From assembly GCF_001424265.1 (NCBI RefSeq), contig NZ_LMOV01000012.1:411050-475049 (forward strand): DNA of 64,000 nucleotides. The letters run 5' to 3'. This document shows, in pieces, positions 1 through 8,419 of this stretch; position 1 is the stretch's first letter, and the number at the start of each line of letters is the position of its first letter. The notes beneath the pieces were generated by a model. That model was not told where the DNA came from and ran no database searches. It was given only the letters and a program-made list of their open reading frames with translations. The position numbers and the translations under genes are program-made. The DNA comes from Acidovorax sp. Leaf160. Lineage in GTDB: Bacteria; Pseudomonadota; Gammaproteobacteria; Burkholderiales; Burkholderiaceae_C.

Positions 1-36
1 GTTTCGAGCGCAGCTCAGGGGGTGGGCGCGCGGGGC

Positions 37-960
37 TCAGGCCGCCAGCGTGGCCGTGCCTTCCATGGTCAGCCAGCCCTCGTGGTCCTGCGCCCAGAGA
101 CGCACCGTGCGGCCGTCGGCGCTCGGTTGGCCGTTCAGGCGGAACGGGTGCAGGTCGAAGGTGGGCCGCACGGCCTTGAAGGCGAAGGCGGCCACAGCGG
201 CGCCGCCGGGCCGCTGACGGCGCAGCAGATCCAGCAGCAGGGTGGCGATGAGCGGGCCATGCACGACAAGGCCGGAGTAGCCCTCCACCTGCGTGACGTA
301 GCGCCGGTCGTAATGGATGCGGTGGCCGTTGAAGGTGAGCGCGGAATAGCGGAAGAGCAGCACGTCGTCCGGCACGATCTCGCGCTGCCACGCGGCGCCC
401 TGCTCCGCCGCCACGGCGGCTGGCGCGGGGTCGCCTGGCTGGGCGGCCGCGCGGTAGACGATGTCGTGCTCCTCCACCAGCGCCATGCCGTGGGCGTTGG
501 AATAGGTGTGCTCGACCTGCACGAACAGCAGATCGCCCGAGCGCCCGGCCTTGTGGCTGACCGAGACGATGCGGGAGTCGCGCCGGGCGGCATCGCCTAC
601 CCGCAGCGGATTGCCCGCCGCCCAGCGCAGCCGGCCGCCGGCCCACATGCGGCGTGGCAGCGGCACCGGCGGCAGGAAGCCGCCGCGCAGCGGATGGCCG
701 TCTGGCCCGATCGCGCCTTGGCGGGCGTGCGGCAGGAAATAGGCCCAGTGCCACAGCGGCGGCAGCACGGTGCCGTCGTGGGGGGCGGGGTCGTCCCGGT
801 CCAGCGTGGCGGCCAGCCCTCGCACCGGCGCGGCGGCGATCACGTCGTCGGTGGATTCGCTGCGGCCTTGCCAGCTCTGCAGATGGGCAAGCTGGGCGGC
901 GTCCAGCGGGCGGGGGGCGGATGCTTCGGCGTTGGCGAATGCAGTGGTCATGGGTCGCAT
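37..960 (-). CDS. MaoC/HTD2-type acyl-CoA hydratase (FAS1-like dehydratase N-terminal domain)
   Basis: The protein has about 307 residues and a double hot-dog layout. The N-terminal half resembles the FAS1-like dehydratase domain. The C-terminal half has the hydratase-2 style motif RIHYD followed by EGYSGLVVHG at about residues 214-235, where the conserved His/Asp and the G-x-HG element normally sit. This matches the HTD2/mesaconyl-C4-CoA or itaconyl-CoA hydratase group, which hydrates branched or dicarboxylic acyl-CoA esters in the cytosol. The substrate cannot be read from the sequence. The start at 960 is chosen for a GAAG 9-12 nt upstream; an ATG at 951 is also possible. It is divergent from the LysR gene, with about 90 bp between them, so the LysR protein is a likely regulator. 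The family is fairly certain; the exact reaction is not. Confidence 0.7.
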   Translation of the reverse strand: MRPMTTAFANAEASAPRPLDAAQLAHLQSWQGRSESTDDVIAAAPVRGLAATLDRDDPAPHDGTVLPPLWHWAYFLPHARQGAIGPDGHPLRGGFLPPVPLPRRMWAGGRLRWAAGNPLRVGDAARRDSRIVSVSHKAGRSGDLLFVQVEHTYSNAHGMALVEEHDIVYRAAAQPGDPAPAAVAAEQGAAWQREIVPDDVLLFRYSALTFNGHRIHYDRRYVTQVEGYSGLVVHGPLIATLLLDLLRRQRPGGAAVAAFAFKAVRPTFDLHPFRLNGQPSADGRTVRLWAQDHEGWLTMEGTATLAA

Positions 961-1008
961 GGTGGTCTTCACACAGCAAGCGCACAATCACGCTTTTCAA
1001 GATCGACC

Positions 1009-1025
1009 CTTCGGCTTTGCCGAAG
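1009..1025. promoter_or_regulatory. 7-bp inverted repeat in the hydratase/LysR divergent promoter region
   Basis: CTTCGGC and GCCGAAG are perfect inverted arms separated by TTT. They lie in the gap between the divergent hydratase and LysR genes, 23 bp before the LysR start. This could be an operator half or a small hairpin in the lysR leader. The role is inferred from position only. Confidence 0.3.
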
Positions 1026-1048
1026 AGTCCGCCCGCTGCGCGCTGCCC

Positions 1049-1945
1049 ATGCACTTCGATCTGACCGACCTGCGCCTCTTCGTCCACGCCGCCGACGAAG
1101 GCAGCCTGACCCGCGCTGCCGCGCGCCAGCACCTGTCGCTGGCGGCGGCCAGCGCCCGCATCAAGGCGCTGGAAGCGCAGGCCGGGCTGCCCCTGCTCTA
1201 CCGCGAAGCGCGGGGCGTGCGCCTGGCCCCGCCGGGCGAGGCTTTTTTGCACCATGCGCGCGGCGTGCTGCGGCAGGTGGAGGAGCTGCGGGCCGACCTG
1301 CAGGAGTACGGCGGCGGCCTGCGCGGGCATGTGCGCGTCTTCGCCAACACCACGGCGGTGACCGACTTCCTGCCGGAGATCCTGCCGGCGTTCCTGGCCG
1401 ACCATCCCCGCGTGAACGTGGACCTGCAGGAGAAGCCGAACGCCGACATTCCGCGCGGCGTGCTGGATGGCCGTGCCGACATGGGCATCGTGGCGGGCAC
1501 GGTGGATACGCTGGGCCTGCAGGCCATCCACTTCAGCACCGACCGGCTGGTGCTGGCCACCGCCGCCGGCCACCGCCTGGCCGCCCTGCCCCGCATCGCG
1601 TTCGCCGACACGCTGCCCGAAGACCATGTGGGCCTGCAGGCCGGCAGCACCCTGCAGACCTTTCTGTCGCAGGTGACGGAGCGGCTCGGCAAGCCCCTCA
1701 AACTGCGCATCCAGCTCTCCAGCTTCGACGCCATGTGCCGCATGATCGGCGCGGGCGTCGGCGTGGGCGTGGTGCCGGAGAGCGCTGCCAGGCGGCACCA
1801 GGCCGCCTCCCGGCTGGCGCTGGTGGAGCTGACGGACGCGTGGAGCGTTCGTGAACGCTACGTCGTGGTGCGCGACCGCGAGCGGCTGCCCAGCTACGCC
1901 GCTGCGCTGATCGACACGCTGGTGGCGCACCACCACACGGCCTGA
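1049..1945 (+). CDS. LysR-family transcriptional regulator
   Basis: The 298-residue product has the normal LysR length. It has an N-terminal winged HTH (FVHAADEGSLTRAAARQ, about residues 9-25, then SARIKALEAQAG) and a periplasmic-binding-protein-like effector domain from about residue 90 to the end (GHVRVFANTTAVTDFLPEIL...). The start at 1049 gives the canonical MHFDLTDLRLF opening; longer in-frame extensions upstream run into the divergent gene. By analogy with the family it probably binds the intergenic region and controls the divergent hydratase as well as itself. The effector is unknown. Confidence 0.88.
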   Translation: MHFDLTDLRLFVHAADEGSLTRAAARQHLSLAAASARIKALEAQAGLPLLYREARGVRLAPPGEAFLHHARGVLRQVEELRADLQEYGGGLRGHVRVFANTTAVTDFLPEILPAFLADHPRVNVDLQEKPNADIPRGVLDGRADMGIVAGTVDTLGLQAIHFSTDRLVLATAAGHRLAALPRIAFADTLPEDHVGLQAGSTLQTFLSQVTERLGKPLKLRIQLSSFDAMCRMIGAGVGVGVVPESAARRHQAASRLALVELTDAWSVRERYVVVRDRERLPSYAAALIDTLVAHHHTA

Positions 1946-2006
1946 GCCCCGTCGGCCCGCGCCAGGGGCCGGCGCGCTCGCAGCCGGGGGTCAAAAAGTC
2001 AGAAGG

Positions 2007-4151
2007 TCAGAAGTCCACCTTGACCCCCACCTTCAGGCTGCGACCCGGCAGCGGCGCCTTCGGGAACGCGGTCGTGGTCAGGATCGATGTGGCGCTGTAG
2101 GCCAGCTTGTCGGTGAGGTTGTCCAGCCGCGCATACCAGAGCACGTTGCTGCGGCTGGCGCCGAACTGCCACTGCGTGCGGTAGCCCAGCGAGGCGTTCC
2201 AGAGCGTGTAGGCACCGGTCGCCCGCGAGCCGTCCGAAGGCACGCGGTTCTGCGCCGCCACGTAGTCGAAGCCCAGGCCCGCTCGCCAGGGGCCCTGCGC
2301 CCAGGCCAGCTTGCTGCCCAGCCGGTAGGGTGCGATGCGCGGCAGCGGCTCGCCGGTGTCGCGGTTGGTGGCGCGCACCAGGTCGCCCCGCCACTGGAGG
2401 TCGAGCGTGGAGCCGCCGGCCGCCGACGCCCCCGCCTGGCTCAGGCCCGATTCGCCCAGCAGCCGCAGGTTGCCGCTGGCCTCGATCCCATAGAAGCGTG
2501 CGCGCACGCCCTGGTAGCGGTATTCGGGCAGCGCGCCCTCGGTGCCGGCAGGCACCGGCTCACCCTCTTCCGACAGCAGCGCCCCCGTTGGCGTGAGGCC
2601 GATGTAGTTGGCAAAGCTGCTGTGGAAGGCCGTCACGGCAAAGCGGTGCGGCCCGCTCTTCCAGGCGGCGCCCACATCCACGCTGGTGGATTTCTCCAGG
2701 CCCAGGCGGCTGTCGCCCGTCTCCCACGCGGCCGTGGCGATGTGCGGGCCGTTGGCGAACAGCTCGTAGTCCTTGGGCGCGCGCTGGGTGTACGAGAGGT
2801 TGGAGGTGAGCTGCCAGGCAGGCGTCAGGTTCACCAGCGCGCCCAGGGCGGCGCTGTGCGGGTGGAAGTCGCGCTTGCCGATCTCGAAACGCTCCACGTC
2901 CGGGCTGCCGAACGATTCGACGCTGGCGCGTTCTGTGCGCGCCCCGAACGTGAGCTTGCCCCAGTCCGTGCCCAGCTCTTCATGCAGGAAGAGCGCCGTG
3001 CTGCGGCTGCGGCTGCGGGGCGCGAACGCCTCTTCGCCGATGGCGGAAAAGCGGCTGGCTTCGGCCTGCACGCCGATCACCCCCTGCACGGGGCCCAGCG
3101 GCGCATGCCGCGCCTCCAGCCGCAGGTCGTTGCCGGCGTTGCGGAAGGTGGTGCCCGGCTCGCCGCCTTCGTACTCGGTGTGTTGGTAGTCGGTGTGGCT
3201 GGCCTGCAGGCGCACGCTCTGCAGCGGCCCGGCGCCGATCCGCCAGAGGCCGTCCAGCGCGTAGCGGTTCGACCGCATGCCGATGGTCACGTCGTCTTCG
3301 GCGACAGTGCCGTAGTCGCTGCGATAGGTGCTGGCGGACAGGCCCAGGTAGCCCTGGTCGAAGAAGGCGGTGCCGCCGACCGCGCCGCCGCGCGAGTGGC
3401 TGGCGGAATTGCAGATGCGACGCGCGAGGCCGGGCGAGCCGGGCTTCTCGCATGCCAGGTCGGCAGGCACGCGCACGTCGGCGGTGTCGCGGTCGAACAC
3501 GTCTGCGTGCAATGCGAAGCGCTCGTTGCCGCCCTCGATCATGGCGGCGCCGGCGCGTTCGCGGTTGCCGGTGGCGGCCGACGCCTCCACCTTGCCGTCC
3601 ACGCCTTGCAGGGGCTCGCGGGGGATGCGGTTGTCGATGACGTTGACCACGCCGCCCACGGCACTGCCCCCGTAGAGCAGTGCGGCGGGGCCGCGCAGCA
3701 CCTCGATGCGCTCGGTGGTGAGCGCTTCGGCCGGCACCGCGTGGTCGAAGCTGAGCGCCGAGGCGTCGAGCGTCGCGCCGCTGTTCTGCAGCACGCGGAT
3801 GCGGTCGCCGTCCAGGCCGCGAATGATTGGGCGGCTGGCGTTGGGCCCGAAATAGGTGCTGCTCACGCCCGGCAGTCCGTCGAGCGTCTGCCCCAGGGTG
3901 GACTGGGTGCGCAGCGTGAGCGCATCGCCCGACAGCTGGGCCGCGGGGGCCACCACCGCCTCGGCGCCCAGGGGGTTGCCGGTGACGGTCACTTCGGGCA
4001 GCCGCAGGGCGGGCGCAGCGTCTGCCGGCGGAACGGTTTGAGCGCCCGCGCCGGTGGCCTGCAGCGCCAGCAGCGCCCACACGGCGCAGGCCAGGGGCTG
4101 CAAGGTAGCGCGGTGCGGCGCGCGGAAGGAAATGGAAGGATGGGAAGTCAT
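2007..4151 (-). CDS. TonB-dependent outer-membrane receptor, ZnuD-like (probable zinc receptor)
   Basis: The 714-residue product has a signal peptide (cut near residue 38, ...ATGAGAQ), a TonB-box/plug domain at about residues 51-175 (LPEVTVTGNPLG, RPIIRGLDGDRIRVLQN, IEVLRGPAALLYGGSAVGGVVNVID split along it) and a C-terminal beta-barrel ending in an aromatic residue (VKVDF). The barrel motif YTQRAPKDYELFANGPH resembles the signature of the ZnuD zinc receptor of Neisseria. An extracellular-type loop holds two Cys (about 234 and 247) followed by His, also seen in ZnuD-like proteins. The start at 4151 is the first ATG giving a clean signal peptide. It lies downstream of zur and an ABC transporter on the same strand, which supports zinc uptake. 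Identification as a TonB receptor is secure; the substrate is inferred. Confidence 0.85.
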   Translation of the reverse strand: MTSHPSISFRAPHRATLQPLACAVWALLALQATGAGAQTVPPADAAPALRLPEVTVTGNPLGAEAVVAPAAQLSGDALTLRTQSTLGQTLDGLPGVSSTYFGPNASRPIIRGLDGDRIRVLQNSGATLDASALSFDHAVPAEALTTERIEVLRGPAALLYGGSAVGGVVNVIDNRIPREPLQGVDGKVEASAATGNRERAGAAMIEGGNERFALHADVFDRDTADVRVPADLACEKPGSPGLARRICNSASHSRGGAVGGTAFFDQGYLGLSASTYRSDYGTVAEDDVTIGMRSNRYALDGLWRIGAGPLQSVRLQASHTDYQHTEYEGGEPGTTFRNAGNDLRLEARHAPLGPVQGVIGVQAEASRFSAIGEEAFAPRSRSRSTALFLHEELGTDWGKLTFGARTERASVESFGSPDVERFEIGKRDFHPHSAALGALVNLTPAWQLTSNLSYTQRAPKDYELFANGPHIATAAWETGDSRLGLEKSTSVDVGAAWKSGPHRFAVTAFHSSFANYIGLTPTGALLSEEGEPVPAGTEGALPEYRYQGVRARFYGIEASGNLRLLGESGLSQAGASAAGGSTLDLQWRGDLVRATNRDTGEPLPRIAPYRLGSKLAWAQGPWRAGLGFDYVAAQNRVPSDGSRATGAYTLWNASLGYRTQWQFGASRSNVLWYARLDNLTDKLAYSATSILTTTAFPKAPLPGRSLKVGVKVDF

Positions 4152-4394
4152 GGAAAGGCCGAAAACGGAGTGAAACAGGGTGCGGCGACGCGCCGCGCGC
4201 AAACGGCTGCGCCGCCGGGATGGGCGTGATCTCTCACGCGACGCCGCAGGCAGGCAGTCGCTGCCGGTCCTGCCGAGGGTCGGCAGCACCGGGAAGGCGG
4301 ACGTCGAAGAGGGAAACGAGCGGGGGGCAAGCGGACCGGGCCGCAGCGCGCAAGCCCCCGGCACCCCATGCCGGGGTGCGGGCGCCGCGCGGCG

Positions 4395-4799
4395 TCAGGC
4401 GCTTGCCAAGGGCGGCGGGGCGCGCGCCAGGAAGCTCCGCTGCCGCCGCGCGTCGATCCCGCTGGGGGGCGCAATCGCGGCCAGCGGGGCGGCAGCCAGG
4501 GCGGCGACGAGCAGCGCCGGGGGCAGCAAGGCGCCGCCGAACAGCAACTGGTCCAGCAGTTCGCAGTCGGCGCTGGCGTGCCCGTGGAACAGCGCCTGCA
4601 TGCCGCTGTGGCCGTGGCCGGACTGGGCCTCCTGGCCGGGCACGTGCTGCAGGGCCGCAGCGGCACGCATCGCGAGCGGCCCATGCAGCACCTGGTGCAT
4701 GCGCCCCAGCGCCGGCCCCAGCACCAGGCAGGCGGCCAGCCACCACAGCGCGAGGCGGGCGCGCATGGGGCGTGGGGTGCTGAGGGCGGCGGCGGTCAT
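4395..4799 (-). CDS. Small His-rich membrane/exported protein (DUF2946-like)
   Basis: This 134-residue protein has an N-terminal hydrophobic segment (ALWWLAACLVLGPALG, about residues 16-31), a His-rich middle (MHQVLHG, QHVPGQ, SGHGHSGM, LFHGHASADCELLDQ) and a second hydrophobic stretch (LLPPALLVAALAAAPLAA). The H...H...DC..LD pattern recalls DUF2946-type proteins that accompany metal TonB receptors; I recognise the resemblance only loosely. It sits between the DUF3299 gene and the TonB receptor on the same strand. A periplasm-facing metal-binding accessory role is inferred from the His clusters and neighbours. About 240 bp separate it from the receptor start, and no clear terminator is seen there. 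Confidence 0.55.
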   Translation of the reverse strand: MTAAALSTPRPMRARLALWWLAACLVLGPALGRMHQVLHGPLAMRAAAALQHVPGQEAQSGHGHSGMQALFHGHASADCELLDQLLFGGALLPPALLVAALAAAPLAAIAPPSGIDARRQRSFLARAPPPLASA

Positions 4800-4907
4800 G
4801 CCGGAGGGTTCGATCGAATGAAGAAGGGGGACGAGGGATGGCGCAGGTTGGGTGGGTCAAGCCTGGGTCGGGGCCGGGTCAGGGCCGGGCCCCACCCGCA
4901 GCAGCCA

Positions 4908-5522
4908 TCACTCCACCTGGCGGGCTTCCACCAGCCGGTAGAACAGGCCGTACTGGTCGTCCTGCAGCGTCTGGAAGCGGCCTTCCACCACGACGGGCTC
5001 CAGCGAATAGCGGACCGGCGTGCGCGCCTTCACCTCGATCATGCTTTCTGGCCCGCCAGGGATGCAGAACGCACAGGTCAGAGGCACGGAGGTGAGCAGG
5101 AAGTGCTTCTGCCCCGGCTTGGTGTCCATGGGCACCATGAAGCCCTGCACCCGGCGGATGGTCATGTGCATGGCTTTCTGCTCGCTGGTGAAGACGGGCT
5201 CGATCCGGTCGTGCAGGGTTTTCTTGGTCAGGTTCGACAGGCTGGACCAGGGCACGACATCGCTGCGGGGCTGCAGCGGCTTGATGGGGCTTTGCGGGCT
5301 GTGATAGCCAGCGCCCTGCCCTGCCGGCAGGCCGCCGGCCCCCATCGGCGACGAGAGCCCGCTGCCGCCGTCGGCGGGGGCGGCGGGCGCCGAATTCGGC
5401 GCCGGAACTGGTTGCGCCGCGCTCGGCGTGGCGGCCAGGGCGCCGGCGCTGGAGACGATGGCTCCCACGGCGCAAGCCAGGGCGCAAACCGGGGCGGGAA
5501 GGCGGTGATGCAGTGACAGCAT
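4908..5522 (-). CDS. DUF3299 periplasmic protein of the Zur-linked metal locus
   Basis: The 204-residue product has an N-terminal signal sequence (VCALACAVGAIVSSAGALA), a Pro/Ala/Gly-rich linker, then a compact domain from about residue 85. The diagnostic DUF3299 motif TCAFCIPGGPESMIEV (a CxxC near residue 150) is present. DUF3299 proteins commonly stand beside MacB-type ABC transporters; I recall the Pseudomonas aeruginosa PA4063-PA4066 operon, reported as Zur-responsive, as having the same combination. Function is unknown. The CxxC and the neighbours suggest a periplasmic metal-binding or metal-handoff protein. The previous gene on the strand is the small Cys/His protein, 94 bp away. Confidence 0.75.
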   Translation of the reverse strand: MLSLHHRLPAPVCALACAVGAIVSSAGALAATPSAAQPVPAPNSAPAAPADGGSGLSSPMGAGGLPAGQGAGYHSPQSPIKPLQPRSDVVPWSSLSNLTKKTLHDRIEPVFTSEQKAMHMTIRRVQGFMVPMDTKPGQKHFLLTSVPLTCAFCIPGGPESMIEVKARTPVRYSLEPVVVEGRFQTLQDDQYGLFYRLVEARQVE

Positions 5523-5616
5523 GGCGGGTCGGCCTGGGTGAGACGGAGAAAAGCAGCGCGGTGCCGGCCGGCTTCCGCGCCAGTGCCGGCCCTGCGGGGC
5601 CGGCGCCCATTGTCAT

Positions 5617-5868
5617 TCAGTGCACATGCTTCATGCCGCAGTACTTGCCGATCGCGAGCGTCTTGCAGGCGGCCTGCAGTTCCTTCATGCACTGGTCGTG
5701 GCCCTTGCCCGATTCCAGGCACTTGGCAGCGGCTTCGTGCGCGGCGGCCATGGCACGGTGCCGCTCGATGTCGGCCTGGGTTTCCTTGTCGGAATGGCCC
5801 TGGGCATGCGCCAGCGCGGCCAGGGCCATCAGCGGAGCGAAAGCGAGCGTGGAGAGGAGGCGTTTCAT
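5617..5868 (-). CDS. Small exported Cys/His protein, putative periplasmic metal binder
   Basis: This 83-residue protein has a clear signal peptide (MKRLLSTLAFAPLMALAALAHA, cut near residue 22). The mature part is about 60 residues, mostly helical and charged, with four Cys (in CLESGKGHDQC and ACKTLAIGKYC) and His both inside and at the C-terminus (KHVH). The spacing suggests disulfides or a metal site. I do not recognise a named family. Position between the ABC permease and DUF3299 genes suggests a periplasmic chaperone or sensor for the imported metal. The PA4063-type His-rich protein of P. aeruginosa occupies a comparable place, although sequence similarity is not evident to me. Confidence 0.6.
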   Translation of the reverse strand: MKRLLSTLAFAPLMALAALAHAQGHSDKETQADIERHRAMAAAHEAAAKCLESGKGHDQCMKELQAACKTLAIGKYCGMKHVH

Positions 5869-5937
5869 GGAAAAAAGTCCTTCAGACAGGGTTGAGAAAA
5901 CGGAGGAAGGCAGATGGCGGTCGGATCGGCCCGTGCA

Positions 5938-7209
5938 TCACGCCGGCTGCGCCAGCAGGTCGGCCACGTCGGTACGGTAGGCGCGCACCACCGGCAGCAG
6001 GGCGGCCAACGCCGCCACCGCCACGGCCAGGCCGGGCACGGCCCATTCCTCGGGCAGCCAGATCGCGCCGGTCAGCGGCATGGAGCCCTCGGCCCGCAGC
6101 CAGTGGCCGGCAACGCCCGCGAGTGCATGGCCCAGGCCGAGCCCCAACGCTGCTGCCAGCAGCGCCAGCCACAGCGCTTCGGTCAGCACCAGGGCCGCCA
6201 CCCGCGCGCGCGGCGCGCCCAGCAGGCGCAGCAAAGCCAGGTCGGCCTGCCGTTCCCGCACCGCGTTCCAGAGGGCGATGAACACGCTGAGCGCGGCCAC
6301 GCCGAGCAACACGCCGCCCAGGGCGCGCAGCAGGTCGGCGCCCACGCCCAGCAGTCGCACCAGCCGGGTGATTTCGACCGCAGGCACGGCGGCCTGCATC
6401 GGGGTTCCGGCGTTGATGGCACGCGGCAGCGTCACGGCGGCAAGCGGGCTGCGCCAGCGCACCAGGGCAAGCGTGATCTCCCGCTCGTCCCGCAGCACGG
6501 CCAGGTCTTCGGGGTCGTCGGCCTGGGCGGACTCGTGTACCTGCCAGACGGATTCGGTCGAGGTCAGCACCAGCCGGTCGAGCACGCAGCCGCAGGCTGC
6601 CAGCACACCGGACACCTGGTAGGGATGGTCGCCATGCGCGTGGCCGCCAGCGCCCAGGCCGTGGCTGCCGACGAAGCTGCGCCCGATGAGCGAGGCGCCC
6701 TCTCCGGCCCCACCGTGCGGGCCCCCGCCCTCGCCGCCCGCCCCCGACGACATGGCACGGGCCACGTCGGCACCGAGCACCGCCTGCAGCGGCGCCCGCC
6801 ACAGCGCGCCCTGCGCGAGGGTGGCGCGGTAGTGCGCCGGATAGTCCGGCGTGGTGCCGACGATGCGAAAGCCCGCGAAACTGTCGCCCAGGCTGAGCGG
6901 AATGGCCTGCGCCACCATCGGGTTGCGCTGCAGGGCCCGGAAGTCCGCCAGCGCGATGTTGCCGGGAGGCACGTCGATGTGGAACACACCCGCCAGGATG
7001 AGTTGCAGCGGACTGCCCTTGGCGCCCACCACCATGTCGATGCCCTGCACGTCGCGCTCGAACCCGCGGTCGATCTGCGTGCCCACCAGCAACACCAGCG
7101 TGATCATCGCCAGGCCCATTGTCAGCAGCAGCAGGTTCAGCCCCGCCTGCAGCGGGCGGAACCAGAGGTAGCGCCAGGACAAGGCGGCGATCGATGCTAT
7201 TTCTTTCAT
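5938..7209 (-). CDS. FtsX/MacB-type ABC transporter permease with His-rich loop
   Basis: The 423-residue product has the FtsX/MacB architecture: TM1 near residues 20-45 (LNLLLLTMGLAMITLVLLVG), a large extracytoplasmic domain, then three TM segments from about 295 to the end (LGGVLLGVAALSVFIALW, ALWLALLAAALGLGLG, VPGLAVAVAALAALLPVV). The extracytoplasmic domain carries a Gly/His-rich insert at about residues 162-200 (GPHGGAGEG..., GSHGLGAGGHAHGDHPY), a plausible metal-binding loop. The start overlaps the ATPase stop by 4 nt, so the two are translationally coupled. Families of this type usually move or extract substrates at the outer face rather than act as classical importers. A metal-related role is inferred from the zur linkage. 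The N-terminus is encoded by an ATAGC-type sequence similar to the dispersed repeats found elsewhere in the window. Confidence 0.85.
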   Translation of the reverse strand: MKEIASIAALSWRYLWFRPLQAGLNLLLLTMGLAMITLVLLVGTQIDRGFERDVQGIDMVVGAKGSPLQLILAGVFHIDVPPGNIALADFRALQRNPMVAQAIPLSLGDSFAGFRIVGTTPDYPAHYRATLAQGALWRAPLQAVLGADVARAMSSGAGGEGGGPHGGAGEGASLIGRSFVGSHGLGAGGHAHGDHPYQVSGVLAACGCVLDRLVLTSTESVWQVHESAQADDPEDLAVLRDEREITLALVRWRSPLAAVTLPRAINAGTPMQAAVPAVEITRLVRLLGVGADLLRALGGVLLGVAALSVFIALWNAVRERQADLALLRLLGAPRARVAALVLTEALWLALLAAALGLGLGHALAGVAGHWLRAEGSMPLTGAIWLPEEWAVPGLAVAVAALAALLPVVRAYRTDVADLLAQPA

Positions 7210-7931
7210 AGCATGTCACCCCCGTCATCCGGGCGCTGCAGCCCATTCTGGCTTGCATTCCGCAGGGGCTGGGTCGCTGGGGTGGCACCCGGCAGGCGAA
7301 GGGTCTGGGCGCCGCCGAGCGCCATCAGCCAGCGGGCCGCCCGTGCATCGTGGGTCGCCACCACCAAGGTGGCGCCGCAGCCCTCCGCCGTGGCGTGCAG
7401 CAGGGAAAGGGCGGCGGCACAGGCCGCGTCGTCCAGGCTGGCCGTGGGCTCGTCGGCCAGCAGCACGCGGGGCGACAGCAATACGGCACGCGCCAGGGCC
7501 ACGCGCTGGGCTTGCCCGCCCGACAATTCGTGCGGTCGCCGCTGCGCCAGACCGCTGAGGCCCAACCGCTCCAGCACGTGGCGGATCGCCTGGTCGTCGC
7601 GCGCCAGCCCGGCAGCGAGATACGGCAGCGCCAGGTTGCCCACCACCGTCAGCGCCGCGCTCAAGTGCAGCCGCTGCGGCAGAAACCCCAGGGTGCGGGC
7701 GCGCCAGCCATCCAGGCGCGCACCGGCCAGATCCTGCAGCGGCGTGCCTGCCACTTCGATCGATCCGGCGGTGGGCCTGCGCAGCCCGCCAACCAGGGCG
7801 AGCCAGGTCGATTTGCCCGAGCCCGATGGGCCCTGCAACAGGAGCCGGCCGGCCTGCGACACCTGCACGTCAGGAAACGTCAGCGCAGCGCCCTCAGCAT
7901 GGGCGAAGGCCAGCGAACGGGTGACGATCAT
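7206..7931 (-). CDS. ABC transporter ATP-binding protein (LolD/MacB type)
   Basis: The 241-residue ATPase has Walker A (GPSGSGKST, about residues 34-42), the signature LSGGQAQRVALARA, Walker B (RVLLADEPTASLDD) and a switch His (VVATHDARA), all intact. It overlaps zur at its 5' end (7928-7931) and the permease at its 3' end (7206-7209), an ATGA-type coupling at both borders. It therefore belongs to a zur-ATPase-permease transcription unit and powers the FtsX-type permease. The subfamily is LolD/MacB-like. A role in metal acquisition rests on the context. Confidence 0.9.
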   Translation of the reverse strand: MIVTRSLAFAHAEGAALTFPDVQVSQAGRLLLQGPSGSGKSTWLALVGGLRRPTAGSIEVAGTPLQDLAGARLDGWRARTLGFLPQRLHLSAALTVVGNLALPYLAAGLARDDQAIRHVLERLGLSGLAQRRPHELSGGQAQRVALARAVLLSPRVLLADEPTASLDDAACAAALSLLHATAEGCGATLVVATHDARAARWLMALGGAQTLRLPGATPATQPLRNASQNGLQRPDDGGDML

Positions 7932-8419
7932 GCGCCGGCCCCCGCCCCGGGCCGGGCGCAGCCCGCGCAGCGCCCATGCACGGCGATGTCCACCGCCGTG
8001 CCTTCATGGCCGGCCAATGCCAGCGCCTGCAGCATCAGGCGCGTGGCGGCCTGCAGGCTTTCCGCGCCTTCCGACAGGGGAAAGTGCCGATGGCAGTCAT
8101 CGCATTCGAAGCGGGACGCGGTGCTGTCGGACGGGGTGCCCTGCACGAGTGCATACCGCGCGATGCGCTGTGCGTCCACCTGCCGGCGCAACACGCCCGC
8201 CGCCGCAAGCCGGTCGAGCAACCGGTACACGGTGACGCGGTTCACCGCGACACCCGCCTGGGTCAGCGCTGCCTCCACCTGGGTTTCGGACAGTGCCTCG
8301 CCCGCCCGTTGCGCCACCAGCTGCAGCACGGCGCGCGTGGCCCGCGTGGAACGCAGGCCCGCGGGCAAGGCGGGAACGGTGTCGGACGGCGCGGCAGCTC
8401 GGGGCATGGGCTTACTCAT
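7928..8419 (-). CDS. zur: Fur-family regulator, probable zinc uptake regulator Zur
   Basis: The 163-residue protein has the Fur layout: an N-terminal winged helix (ATRAVLQLVAQRAGEALSET, VNRVTVYRLLDRLAAAGVL), a hinge, then the dimerisation domain with ECDDCHRHF and the C-terminal CAGC, i.e. the two CxxC pairs of the structural zinc site. The N-terminal extension and the target-gene set (ABC transporter, ZnuD-like receptor, DUF3299) favour Zur over Fur or PerR. The start at 8419 (MSKPMPR) is chosen because a near-perfect palindrome ends exactly on this ATG. An ATG at 8407 is an alternative. Zinc-bound Zur would repress its own operon. Confidence 0.82.
   Translation of the reverse strand: MSKPMPRAAAPSDTVPALPAGLRSTRATRAVLQLVAQRAGEALSETQVEAALTQAGVAVNRVTVYRLLDRLAAAGVLRRQVDAQRIARYALVQGTPSDSTASRFECDDCHRHFPLSEGAESLQAATRLMLQALALAGHEGTAVDIAVHGRCAGCARPGAGAGA

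Noticed and set aside
22-1854. A 610-residue plus-strand frame through the hydratase and LysR genes
   Set aside because: It overlaps two well-supported genes, has Ala/Gly/Arg-biased sequence and no motif.
4800-4907. A metal-responsive riboswitch in the metal locus
   Set aside because: The gaps in this locus are short and GC-rich with no conserved aptamer-like folding that I can recognise.
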